Assembly: GCA_030830415.1 (NCBI GenBank)
Contig: JAURNB010000077.1
Coordinates: 1 to 5,172 of the forward strand
Origin: Acidimicrobiales bacterium
Lineage (GTDB): Bacteria; Actinomycetota; Acidimicrobiia; Acidimicrobiales; Ilumatobacteraceae
Length of the DNA: 5,172 nt
Direction of reading: 5' to 3'
Shown: one piece after another, positions 1-5,172 of the stretch
Layout of the letters: each line of letters starts with the position of its first letter
Numbering within the stretch: the stretch's first letter is position 1
The notes under the pieces: model-generated
The model's database searches: none
What the model was told of the DNA's origin: nothing
Seen by the model: only the letters and a program-made list of their open reading frames with translations
Program-made: the position numbers and the translations under genes

Positions 1-3000
1 AAACGTCATATGAAGAACCAACTACAAGGCCAGAAGTAATGAGTGCGGTGGTGTCGGAACTTGCCAAAGTTGCCGTAGCACGCTGCGTAGTTGTTCCTGA
101 GTCAACCACTACAACGTTGTAACGGCTGATGCTTGCTCCACCGTTGTCACTCGGCGCAGCAAAAGTGAGTCTGATGCCACTCGACGTTGGCTCTGCTTGA
201 ACCGAGCGCGGCACAGAAGGCGCTCCGATAGGCGTAACACTGACGGAGGAACTCTCTGGGCTGGTGCCAACGGTGTTCAGTGCTTCCACGGTCACGCTGT
301 GGGCACTTGCATTGATGATGTCGTATGTGGGGCCAGTAAGAGTAAGCGAGGTTGCATCTGCTGGGGCGCCAACGCGTGCCACAACAACACCTGCGCGTCG
401 AATGACCACGTTGTATGACACCAAATCATTTGGGGAAGTGGGCAGCCCCCAAGTGACAGTGATGGTTTTCGATGCGTTTGAAGATGCGCTCACCGATGTT
501 GGAGCCGACGGCGGTGTGGGGGCGGTATAGAAACCGAATGCCGCCGACCATATTCCGCCAGCTATTACTGCATCAACGTCGCTGATTGCTGTGGTATTGC
601 TGGTGAGTGCCTGTACTGGGCTTGTGGAATATGCGGTGACTGCTGTTGCTGAAGCGGCCCAATCGGAGCGACCAATTTGCCCGTATGTATTTGCGCCCCA
701 AGTAACAACTGCTCCAGAAGTGAGAATACCGACGCCACTGTTGCGATAAGAGGAAGCGGCTGCTGTTCCGCCAAGACCTGCAATATCTATGTAGTTAAAG
801 GTGTACCCGCTCGCAACGGAAGTAGGGGTGAGGAGGCTGGCGGTAGACCCCGATGCCAAGACCCCGCGCGCAGCACTGCCCCAACCAACGAGAGTGCCAT
901 CGGAACACCGAATGAGAGTTGAATCACCTTGAGCAACAATTTGAGCTATCGCTTTTCCTGTTGGCAGGGAAGGGGTCGCAAAGTACGTCGCCGTATTGGT
1001 GGTTCCTGCACCCAGTTGCCCAAAGTTGTTGTAACCCCACGTCATTAAAGTGCCATTCGCTCGTAGGGCAACGGTGTGTAAATAGCCAGCAGAAATAGCA
1101 ATGATGTCACTCACTGTTGCGGGCGAAGCAGGAATGGTCATGTCCTTTACTTCGGAAAATGTGAGGAGCGGATTCGTTGCCACTGTGGGAACTGCTCGGC
1201 GAGACGAGTTAGCCCCCCAACCATATGCGGTGCCACCCGTTCCATTAGCTCCAATGTCAACATACAAACTGAACTGGTATCCGGCAGCGATGCGCGGGTT
1301 CACTAAGTTGTTTTTAATAGCAATGGGATACGCGTAGTCGGTTGTTGAGCCAACAATGAGTTGCCTACTTGAACCATCACCCCATCCATAAATCGTTGAG
1401 GCTCCAGAAAAGGCAACAGCGATGAGGCAATGCAAACGTGAGCAGGAAAGTTGATTAATTTGCGACGATGCAGTTGCGGTGTCAACACCGAAAGGCAAGT
1501 CGATCTTTCCTGGAAGTATGCGTGAAACAGATGTTCCATCGCCTAGGTAATACGTACCAGCGGTACTGCCAATTGACCCAGACGTCCATACGGAACCATC
1601 AGACATCACGAAAACCGAGGAGTTGTCGGTTGCGTCGGCCATTGCAATACGCACATCTGAAGCAGTATCTATACGGTCAAATTTCATTCCATCATTTGCG
1701 CCACATATTCCTGCAGCGACGCATGTTCCAGTTACACCTCGTGCTCCGAGCGAAGTGGAGGGGTTGCCCCACGACCTCACCACATCAGCAGAGTCGATAA
1801 ACAATGCATTTGAACTATCGGCAACAAGATCGGTGACTGTTGCGCCACCTGGGGCAATGGCTCGTGTAGTAACTGCTGCAGTGGTGCGCAGGTTGAGGGC
1901 TGCATAGAGCGACGAGACACCAAGAAGGCGATACAGGTTTCGGCCCCAGGCAAAAATGCGCCCTGCAGAAGTAAGAGCAAAAGCAGTATCGGTAGAAAAA
2001 TCAACTTTGAGTATATTTTCGCCTGCGTTCAATGAAATGCCGCTGACCGATTCAAGGAGAGTGGTATGCGTACCTGCAGCAGTTCCCGACCCGCGTTGGC
2101 CATAGGTGTTGTCGCCCCAGGTGCGGATGGTGTTATTTGCGCACACCACTGCTGCGGTGTACCTGCCCGCAGCAATGGCGGAGGGAACGCAACCTGCACC
2201 AAGTGCAACAACTTTTGGTGACGAAATATAGGTGCCAGAAATTGCTCGGCCCAGACGGTTGTAAGTAGTAGCGGTGGTATTTCCCCAGGTGTACACGCTG
2301 TCGGCTGTTTGCGCCACGGAATAGCCAATTCCCGCAGCAACACTCAGTACACCTGTAGGTGCACTTGGGCATGCTGTTGAACAGGTGGTGACCGATGCAG
2401 TGGGTGAAGAACTTGTTACAGCACGCGCGGTGTAGTTGGTTTGTGGAATGAAATCGAAAGTGCTTGTTGTGGAGACAGCAGTAATAGTTTTTTGCCCATC
2501 AAGCACTCCGCCTGCCCCAGTAACAGTTACAACGTTGCCTATTCCGAAGCCGTGGGTGGTGCTGCTCGTGAGTCGAGCCGTTGCGACGTTCGATGACAGC
2601 GAGACCAATTTGTTTGATAGTGCAACACTGATGTCGGCACGAGTTGCCGAACCTGCAGGTGATACTGCAGTCGAGGTAATTGTTCCTGCATATGTTTTGG
2701 CAAATCGGATTGAGGTTGAACTCGACACGGTGATGGTGCTCACCCCGTCAAATGGGGCGCCAACACCTGCAATGGTGATGGAGTTTCCCACGGCAAGGCC
2801 ATGCCCGGTGGGAACGGTGAGCGTGGCGACGTTGCTCGCTAATGATTTATTGGTGACGGCAACTTGCACACCGGCCAAGGTTGCAAGGCCTGTCGGAGAA
2901 ATTGGTGTAGAGGTGACCGCAGGTTGTGCAACGTAACTAAATGATGTGTTCGTTACCTTCGTAATGGTTTTGGTTCCATTGAGGAGGTCATCTCCAATAT

Positions 3001-3922
3001 TGACCACCACAGAATCGCCAATGGCGTAGTAGTGGTAAGCATTTGTGCTGATGGTTGCGATGTTCGAAGTAATGGATTGCGTAGTGGGCACGGCACGACG
3101 CACGTTGAGAGAATCGTCTGTGATTTTTGTTGGTGTGAAGCGCGAACTTGAACCGGCAAGGCCAATGTCGCCATACGCATCGGTGTCGTAACCCCATGCC
3201 CAAATTGCTCCAGTTGAGTCTGCGGCAACGTTGTGATGCTGACCCGCGGCAATGGATTGAATGTTGGTGCTCGTTAACGACGACAACAAGAGTGGAGTTA
3301 ACTGACTCGTGGTACTTGCTACCGATGTAGTCCCAAGTTGTCCGTAAGCATTGTTGCCCCACGTGTAAACACGGCGCGTTGCGCCTTGAAGAGTGAGCAT
3401 CATGCTGTGTCGCTCGCCGGCAGTAAGCGCAATGATTTCTTCACCAGCGAGCGGAGTCCATGTTGCTTTCTTCGGCAGTGGCGTAGCGGTGACCGAACCG
3501 TTACCGAGTTGACCATAGGTGTTGGTTCCCCAAGCCCACAGTTCGTGACTTCCACTCGACGTAGCAACTGCAGCCAAGATGTGCGAAGTGCTGCCACTAC
3601 GACTAAAGAAAAGAGGTGTTGCCCCGCCAAAGGCGCGCAGGTATGACATCTTGTTTGTTGGTCCCGAGGCTGTCACTCGTGTTGCTAGAGAGCCAGCTCC
3701 ACTGGGTGCAGTGTCTGAGAGTGCTGTGGTGCCAGTGACTGGTGACCCGAAGGCTGCGTAAGCAGTTTTTCCCGTTTGCACTGAGCCCCAGGCGAATGGC
3801 TGCTGATACGTACTCGCAGTTGCTCGAGCCATATCGGGGCGGTCGGCAACGGCCACAATGGCGGCAAGGCTGATGGCGATGGGGGCAACTATTGCCTGTT
3901 TGAGTAGCCCGTGACGCTTCAC
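1..3922 (-). CDS. Secreted RCC1-repeat / fibronectin type III protein, partial (C-terminus beyond the window)
   Basis: The minus-strand frame is open for 1307 codons from GTG 3922 to the window edge, with an in-frame TAG at 3938-3940 just upstream. Of the usual start codons I see only this GTG between that stop and the signal peptide. Layout by residue: signal peptide about 1-34; RCC1 repeats about 39-285; three tandem modules 286-518; RCC1 repeats about 519-1130; Fn3 about 1135-1233; a second Fn3 from 1234, cut by the edge. Thirteen WG dipeptides mark the blades, several followed by the RCC1 hallmark GQLG, GQIG or GQRG (residues 137, 194, 608, 968, 1081). RCC1 repeats form beta-propellers used for protein binding; bacterial secreted examples include the beta-lactamase inhibitor BLIP-II. 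Composition is rich in Ser, Thr, Ala, Gly and Val and poor in charge, as in exported surface proteins. The gene lies 86 bases after leuS on the same strand. An extracellular adhesive or binding role is inferred; the ligand is unknown. A C-terminal anchor or enzyme domain could lie outside the window. Confidence 0.93.
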   Translation of the reverse strand, partial: MKRHGLLKQAIVAPIAISLAAIVAVADRPDMARATASTYQQPFAWGSVQTGKTAYAAFGSPVTGTTALSDTAPSGAGSLATRVTASGPTNKMSYLRAFGGATPLFFSRSGSTSHILAAVATSSGSHELWAWGTNTYGQLGNGSVTATPLPKKATWTPLAGEEIIALTAGERHSMMLTLQGATRRVYTWGNNAYGQLGTTSVASTTSQLTPLLLSSLTSTNIQSIAAGQHHNVAADSTGAIWAWGYDTDAYGDIGLAGSSSRFTPTKITDDSLNVRRAVPTTQSITSNIATISTNAYHYYAIGDSVVVNIGDDLLNGTKTITKVTNTSFSYVAQPAVTSTPISPTGLATLAGVQVAVTNKSLASNVATLTVPTGHGLAVGNSITIAGVGAPFDGVSTITVSSSTSIRFAKTYAGTITSTAVSPAGSATRADISVALSNKLVSLSSNVATARLTSSTTHGFGIGNVVTVTGAGGVLDGQKTITAVSTTSTFDFIPQTNYTARAVTSSSPTASVTTCSTACPSAPTGVLSVAAGIGYSVAQTADSVYTWGNTTATTYNRLGRAISGTYISSPKVVALGAGCVPSAIAAGRYTAAVVCANNTIRTWGDNTYGQRGSGTAAGTHTTLLESVSGISLNAGENILKVDFSTDTAFALTSAGRIFAWGRNLYRLLGVSSLYAALNLRTTAAVTTRAIAPGGATVTDLVADSSNALFIDSADVVRSWGNPSTSLGARGVTGTCVAAGICGANDGMKFDRIDTASDVRIAMADATDNSSVFVMSDGSVWTSGSIGSTAGTYYLGDGTSVSRILPGKIDLPFGVDTATASSQINQLSCSRLHCLIAVAFSGASTIYGWGDGSSRQLIVGSTTDYAYPIAIKNNLVNPRIAAGYQFSLYVDIGANGTGGTAYGWGANSSRRAVPTVATNPLLTFSEVKDMTIPASPATVSDIIAISAGYLHTVALRANGTLMTWGYNNFGQLGAGTTNTATYFATPSLPTGKAIAQIVAQGDSTLIRCSDGTLVGWGSAARGVLASGSTASLLTPTSVASGYTFNYIDIAGLGGTAAASSYRNSGVGILTSGAVVTWGANTYGQIGRSDWAASATAVTAYSTSPVQALTSNTTAISDVDAVIAGGIWSAAFGFYTAPTPPSAPTSVSASSNASKTITVTWGLPTSPNDLVSYNVVIRRAGVVVARVGAPADATSLTLTGPTYDIINASAHSVTVEALNTVGTSPESSSVSVTPIGAPSVPRSVQAEPTSSGIRLTFAAPSDNGGASISRYNVVVVDSGTTTQRATATLASSDTTALITSGLVVGSSYDV
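2..223 (-). other. Fibronectin type III domain 2, truncated by the window edge (from residue 1234)
   Basis: The domain starts with the linker APSVPRSVQAEPTS and continues GIRLTFAAPSDNGGASISRYNVVVVD (residues 1249-1274), where PSDNGG and the RYNV strand are classic Fn3 features. It ends at the edge within LVVGSSYDV, which corresponds to the conserved L..G..Y.V strand F of Fn3. Only the last strand is missing, so the protein continues past the window for at least a few more residues and probably further. Confidence 0.87.
224..520 (-). other. Fibronectin type III domain 1 (residues about 1135-1233)
   Basis: A Pro-rich linker (PTPPSAPTSVSAS, 1135-1147) leads into TITVTWGLPTS, then LVSYNVVIRRAG with the conserved Tyr of strand C. 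TSLTLTG and YDIINASAHSVTVEALNTVG follow, matching the Fn3 pattern of a core Trp, a YxV strand and a late strand ending in N-x-x-G. Fn3 domains are common spacers or binding modules in secreted actinobacterial proteins. The domain follows the propeller directly and probably holds it away from whatever lies at the C-terminus. Confidence 0.87.
533..2368 (-). repeat. Second RCC1 beta-propeller repeat group (residues about 519-1130)
   Basis: WG dipeptides occur at residues 546, 602, 659, 718, 847, 902, 962, 1014 and 1075. A degenerate blade (VWTSG) is centred on W779, and a possible last strand (GGIWSA) on W1125. Spacings run from 50 to 68 residues. The best repeats are IRTWGDNTYGQRG (599-611), RIFAWGRNLYRLLG (655-668), LMTWGYNNFGQLG (959-971) and VVTWGANTYGQIG (1072-1084). 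With about eleven blades this exceeds one seven-bladed propeller, so the protein probably folds into two propellers in total. All nine cysteines of the visible protein fall between residues 514 and 1006, at the edge of or inside this group. Confidence 0.9.
2369..3067 (-). repeat. Three tandem ~80-residue beta-rich modules inserted between RCC1 repeats (residues 286-518)
   Basis: Each module begins with SN(I/V)AT at residues 286, 363 and 444, giving periods of 77 and 81. Each then shows a G(D/N)x(I/V) strand, a Gly-rich turn, a (D/N)G...TIT core and a Ser/Thr/Phe-rich strand. Modules 2 and 3 share the HG(L/F)xxGN turn, with cores ITIAGVGAPFDG (residues 382-393) and VTVTGAGGVLDG (465-476). Module 1 is more diverged, reading YAIGDSVVVNIGDDLLNG (299-316). 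Similar Ig-like segments occur in bacterial surface proteins and phage tail proteins, but I cannot name a family with confidence. The copies are diverged in DNA and so are old duplications rather than a recent expansion. Confidence 0.8.
3068..3808 (-). repeat. First RCC1 beta-propeller repeat group (residues about 39-285)
   Basis: Blade-marking WG dipeptides lie at residues 45, 131, 188 and 243. Spacings of 57 and 55 between the last three match the 51-68 residues per blade known for the RCC1 family. The clearest repeats read LWAWGTNTYGQLG (128-140) and VYTWGNNAYGQLG (185-197). The fourth has AAGQHHNVAADSTG followed by IWAWG (225-244). The 86-residue gap between the first two suggests a degenerate blade or a long loop. 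A canonical RCC1 propeller has seven blades, so this group alone looks too short and probably pairs with repeats beyond the inserted modules. Confidence 0.88.
3821..3922 (-). other. Predicted Sec signal peptide of the RCC1/Fn3 protein
   Basis: The first residues, MKRHGLLKQ, give a positive n-region (K2, R3, H4, K8). A hydrophobic stretch of Ala, Ile, Val and Leu follows at about residues 10-26. A short polar segment then ends in Ala-Arg-Ala (32-34), which fits the AxA rule for signal peptidase I, giving a mature protein starting TASTYQQPF. There is no lipobox cysteine, so a lipoprotein is unlikely. That this sensible signal peptide directly follows GTG 3922 also supports the start choice. The exact cleavage site is a prediction. 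Confidence 0.85.
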
Positions 3923-3932
3923 GGAATCCGAG

Positions 3933-3938
3933 ATTATC
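3933..3938 (-). promoter_or_regulatory. Possible -10 element (GATAAT) for the RCC1/Fn3 gene
   Basis: On the minus strand GATAAT lies 10 bases before the GTG start, one mismatch from TATAAT. A transcript from it would begin within about 0-4 bases of the GTG, so the mRNA would be leaderless or nearly so. This agrees with the absence of any GGAGG-like site before the start. No -35 sits at 16-18 bases; the nearest TTGAAA (3953-3958) leaves a 14-base spacer, which is too short for a standard sigma-70 promoter. The call is therefore weak. Confidence 0.4.
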
Positions 3939-3944
3939 TAACTT

Positions 3945-3972
3945 TGAGAATATTTCAATGAAAACATTTCAA
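3945..3972 (-). repeat. 14-bp tandem direct repeat upstream of the RCC1/Fn3 gene
   Basis: On the minus strand TTGAAATGTTTTCA (3959-3972) is followed with no gap by TTGAAATATTCTCA (3945-3958), matching at 12 of 14 positions. The pair ends 6 bases before the candidate -10 box, so it occupies the expected -35 and upstream region. It could be a regulator-binding site or a small duplication that created alternative -35-like TTGAAA boxes. The repeat is directly visible; its role is inference. Confidence 0.55.
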
Positions 3973-3973
3973 G

Positions 3974-3990
3974 TAGGTCCCGGGGTCCTA
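3974..3990. other. Imperfect GC-rich inverted repeat in the intergenic gap
   Basis: TAGGTCCCGGGGTCCTA is a 17-base near-palindrome centred on position 3982, with one mismatched pair (3978/3986). It lies 18 bases past the leuS stop. As RNA the loop would be tight, and in the leuS direction the U-run comes before the stem instead of after it, so it does not look like an ordinary intrinsic terminator. It could be an operator or chance. Confidence 0.3.
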
Positions 3991-4008
3991 AAAAGGCGGT
4001 TTGACGAG

Positions 4009-5172
4009 CTATAAAACGAAGTTCACCAGGCGCCCAGGAACGATAATTTCCTTTTTTGGCGTGGTTCCAGCAAGAAGTTCTTGAACTTTGGCATCGGCCA
4101 TTGCCGCCGCTTTGAGTTCGTCTTGGCTCATCCCAACGGTTACCACCAAGCGTGTGCGCACTTTGCCATTGATCTGTACAGGAATCTCAATGGTGTCACT
4201 TGCCAGCAGTGAGGCATCGGCCGTGGGGAAGTCTTCATAGGTGATGGTGCCGGGGTTGCCGAGGCGACTCCACAACTCTTCAGCCATGTGCGGGCACAGC
4301 GGTGCGAGCATTTTTGCAAGAGGTGTTGCGACTTCTTCAGGGCAGGCTCCATGTTCGGCAACATAAGGAGTGAGCACATTGTTCAACTCAATGAGTTTTG
4401 CAATTGCAGTGTTGAAACGCAGCGCTTCCATGTCGGCGCGTACGCCATCGATGCAGCGGTGCAATGCACGGCGCAGATCTTCACTTGCCGGTGAAGCATT
4501 GACATGCGTGTCGCCAGAGTCTTCATCAACAACATTGCGCCACAGACGTTGCAAGAAACGTTGCATGCCCACTACGTCGCGGGTGTTCCACGGGCGGCTT
4601 GCTTCAAGTGGGCCAGTTGACATCTCGTAGAGGCGGAAGGTGTCGGCGCCATAGTCTTCATACATATCGTCGGGAGTAACAATGTTTTTGAGGCTCTTGC
4701 CCATTTTCCCGTACTCGCGAGCAACTTCTTCATTTTCATAGAAGTACTTGCCGTCTTTTTCTTCTACGTCTTCAGCAGGTACAGGCTGACCGCGTTGGTC
4801 GCGGTACGCATATGCCTGAATGTAACCCTGGTTGAACAAGCGGTGGAAAGGCTCTTCGCTCGATACGTGTCCGAGGTCGAAGAGAACCTTGTGCCAAAAG
4901 CGTGCATATAAGAGGTGCAAAACGGCATGTTCCACGCCACCTACATAAAGGTCAACGCCGCCAGTATGGCCGGCATGCTTGGGGCCCATCCAATATTTCT
5001 CAACCTCTTTGTTGACGAACGATTCGGTATTAGTGGGGTCGAGGTAGCGCAGTTCGTACCAGCATGAACCTGCCCATTGCGGCATCACGTTCACTTCACG
5101 TCGATAGGTCTTGAGCCCTTCGCCTAGGTCGAGTTCTACAACGGCCCACTCTGGTGTGCGAGCAAGTGGCGG
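4009..5172 (-). CDS. leuS: Leucyl-tRNA synthetase, C-terminal part (5' end beyond the window)
   Basis: LeuRS is the cytoplasmic class I enzyme that joins leucine to tRNA-Leu using ATP. The 387 visible codons end at TAG 4009-4011 and remain open through the right edge, so the N-terminal catalytic half with the HIGH motif, and the editing domain, lie outside. Visible blocks, numbered from the edge: MPQWAGSCWYELRYLDP (30-46); DLYVGGVEHAVLHLLYARFW (74-93), typical of the LeuRS catalytic core; KMGKS at 156-160 (bases 4693-4707), the ATP-binding KMSKS signature, followed by LKN; YGADTFRLYEM, then a helical anticodon-binding region at about 195-316 containing CPHMAEELWSRLG; and the C-terminal domain at 328-387 (IEIPVQINGKVR to VPGRLVNFVL), which contacts the tRNA. 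Gly in place of the first Ser of KMSKS is, from memory, usual in actinobacterial LeuRS and not a defect. GTG 5094 lies inside conserved sequence and is not the true start. The end appears complete and intact. Confidence 0.97.
   Translation of the reverse strand, partial: PPLARTPEWAVVELDLGEGLKTYRREVNVMPQWAGSCWYELRYLDPTNTESFVNKEVEKYWMGPKHAGHTGGVDLYVGGVEHAVLHLLYARFWHKVLFDLGHVSSEEPFHRLFNQGYIQAYAYRDQRGQPVPAEDVEEKDGKYFYENEEVAREYGKMGKSLKNIVTPDDMYEDYGADTFRLYEMSTGPLEASRPWNTRDVVGMQRFLQRLWRNVVDEDSGDTHVNASPASEDLRRALHRCIDGVRADMEALRFNTAIAKLIELNNVLTPYVAEHGACPEEVATPLAKMLAPLCPHMAEELWSRLGNPGTITYEDFPTADASLLASDTIEIPVQINGKVRTRLVVTVGMSQDELKAAAMADAKVQELLAGTTPKKEIIVPGRLVNFVL

Noticed and set aside
1468..1907. Two overlapping plus-strand open frames of about 100 codons
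   Set aside because: They are antisense shadows of the second RCC1 group, with atypical composition and no known motif.
2436..2936. A 166-codon plus-strand open frame rich in Val, Thr and Ala
   Set aside because: It lies entirely antisense to the tandem-module region of the large minus-strand gene. The low-complexity Thr/Val/Ala codons of that gene leave the opposite frame open. It has no recognisable domain.
2369..3067. Tandem modules as a CRISPR array or DNA-level satellite
   Set aside because: The periodicity of 77-81 codons is visible only in the protein; the DNA copies are strongly diverged and there are no short repeats with spacers.
2953..3362. Overlapping minus-strand open frames of 99 and 124 codons
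   Set aside because: They are in other frames of the RCC1/module gene, are rich in Arg, His, Gln and Cys, and show no domain. The main frame reads clear RCC1 and module motifs through the same bases.
3974..3998. Palindrome plus homopolymer run as a rho-independent terminator of leuS
   Set aside because: In the leuS direction the U-run precedes the stem, and on the other strand the stem is followed by A residues. Neither orientation gives a stem followed by U.
4693..4707. KMGKS instead of KMSKS in LeuRS as a damaged active site
   Set aside because: From memory this variant is common in actinobacterial LeuRS, the two catalytic lysines are present, and the surrounding blocks are intact.

Overview
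The window holds two protein genes, both on the minus strand and both cut by a window edge. From right to left (the direction of transcription) they are the last 387 codons of leuS (leucyl-tRNA synthetase), an 86-base intergenic gap, and a very long gene for a secreted repeat protein. The second gene starts at GTG 3922 and stays open for 1307 codons to the left edge without a stop. I translated this frame by hand over its whole length.

The large protein has, in order: a signal peptide; a first group of RCC1-type beta-propeller repeats; three tandem copies of a Gly/Thr/Val-rich module of about 80 residues that interrupts the RCC1 series; a second, longer group of RCC1 repeats; and two fibronectin type III domains, the second running off the window. 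It looks like a cell-surface or exported binding protein. No catalytic domain is visible and no precise function can be assigned.

The organism is most likely an actinomycete (Actinomycetota) of moderate GC content. The LeuRS has the KMGKS form of the class I signature and surrounding blocks that, from memory, resemble actinobacterial LeuRS. The second gene uses a GTG start with no clear Shine-Dalgarno and a possible -10 box only a few bases upstream, consistent with the leaderless transcripts common in that phylum. A freshwater or marine small-genome lineage would fit the base composition, but that is a guess.

The two genes need not work together. leuS is housekeeping. The downstream gene seems to have its own promoter region, which contains a 14-bp tandem direct repeat. 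No convincing terminator separates the two, so read-through from leuS is possible. I found no RNA genes, CRISPR array, insertion sequence or mobile-element remnant.
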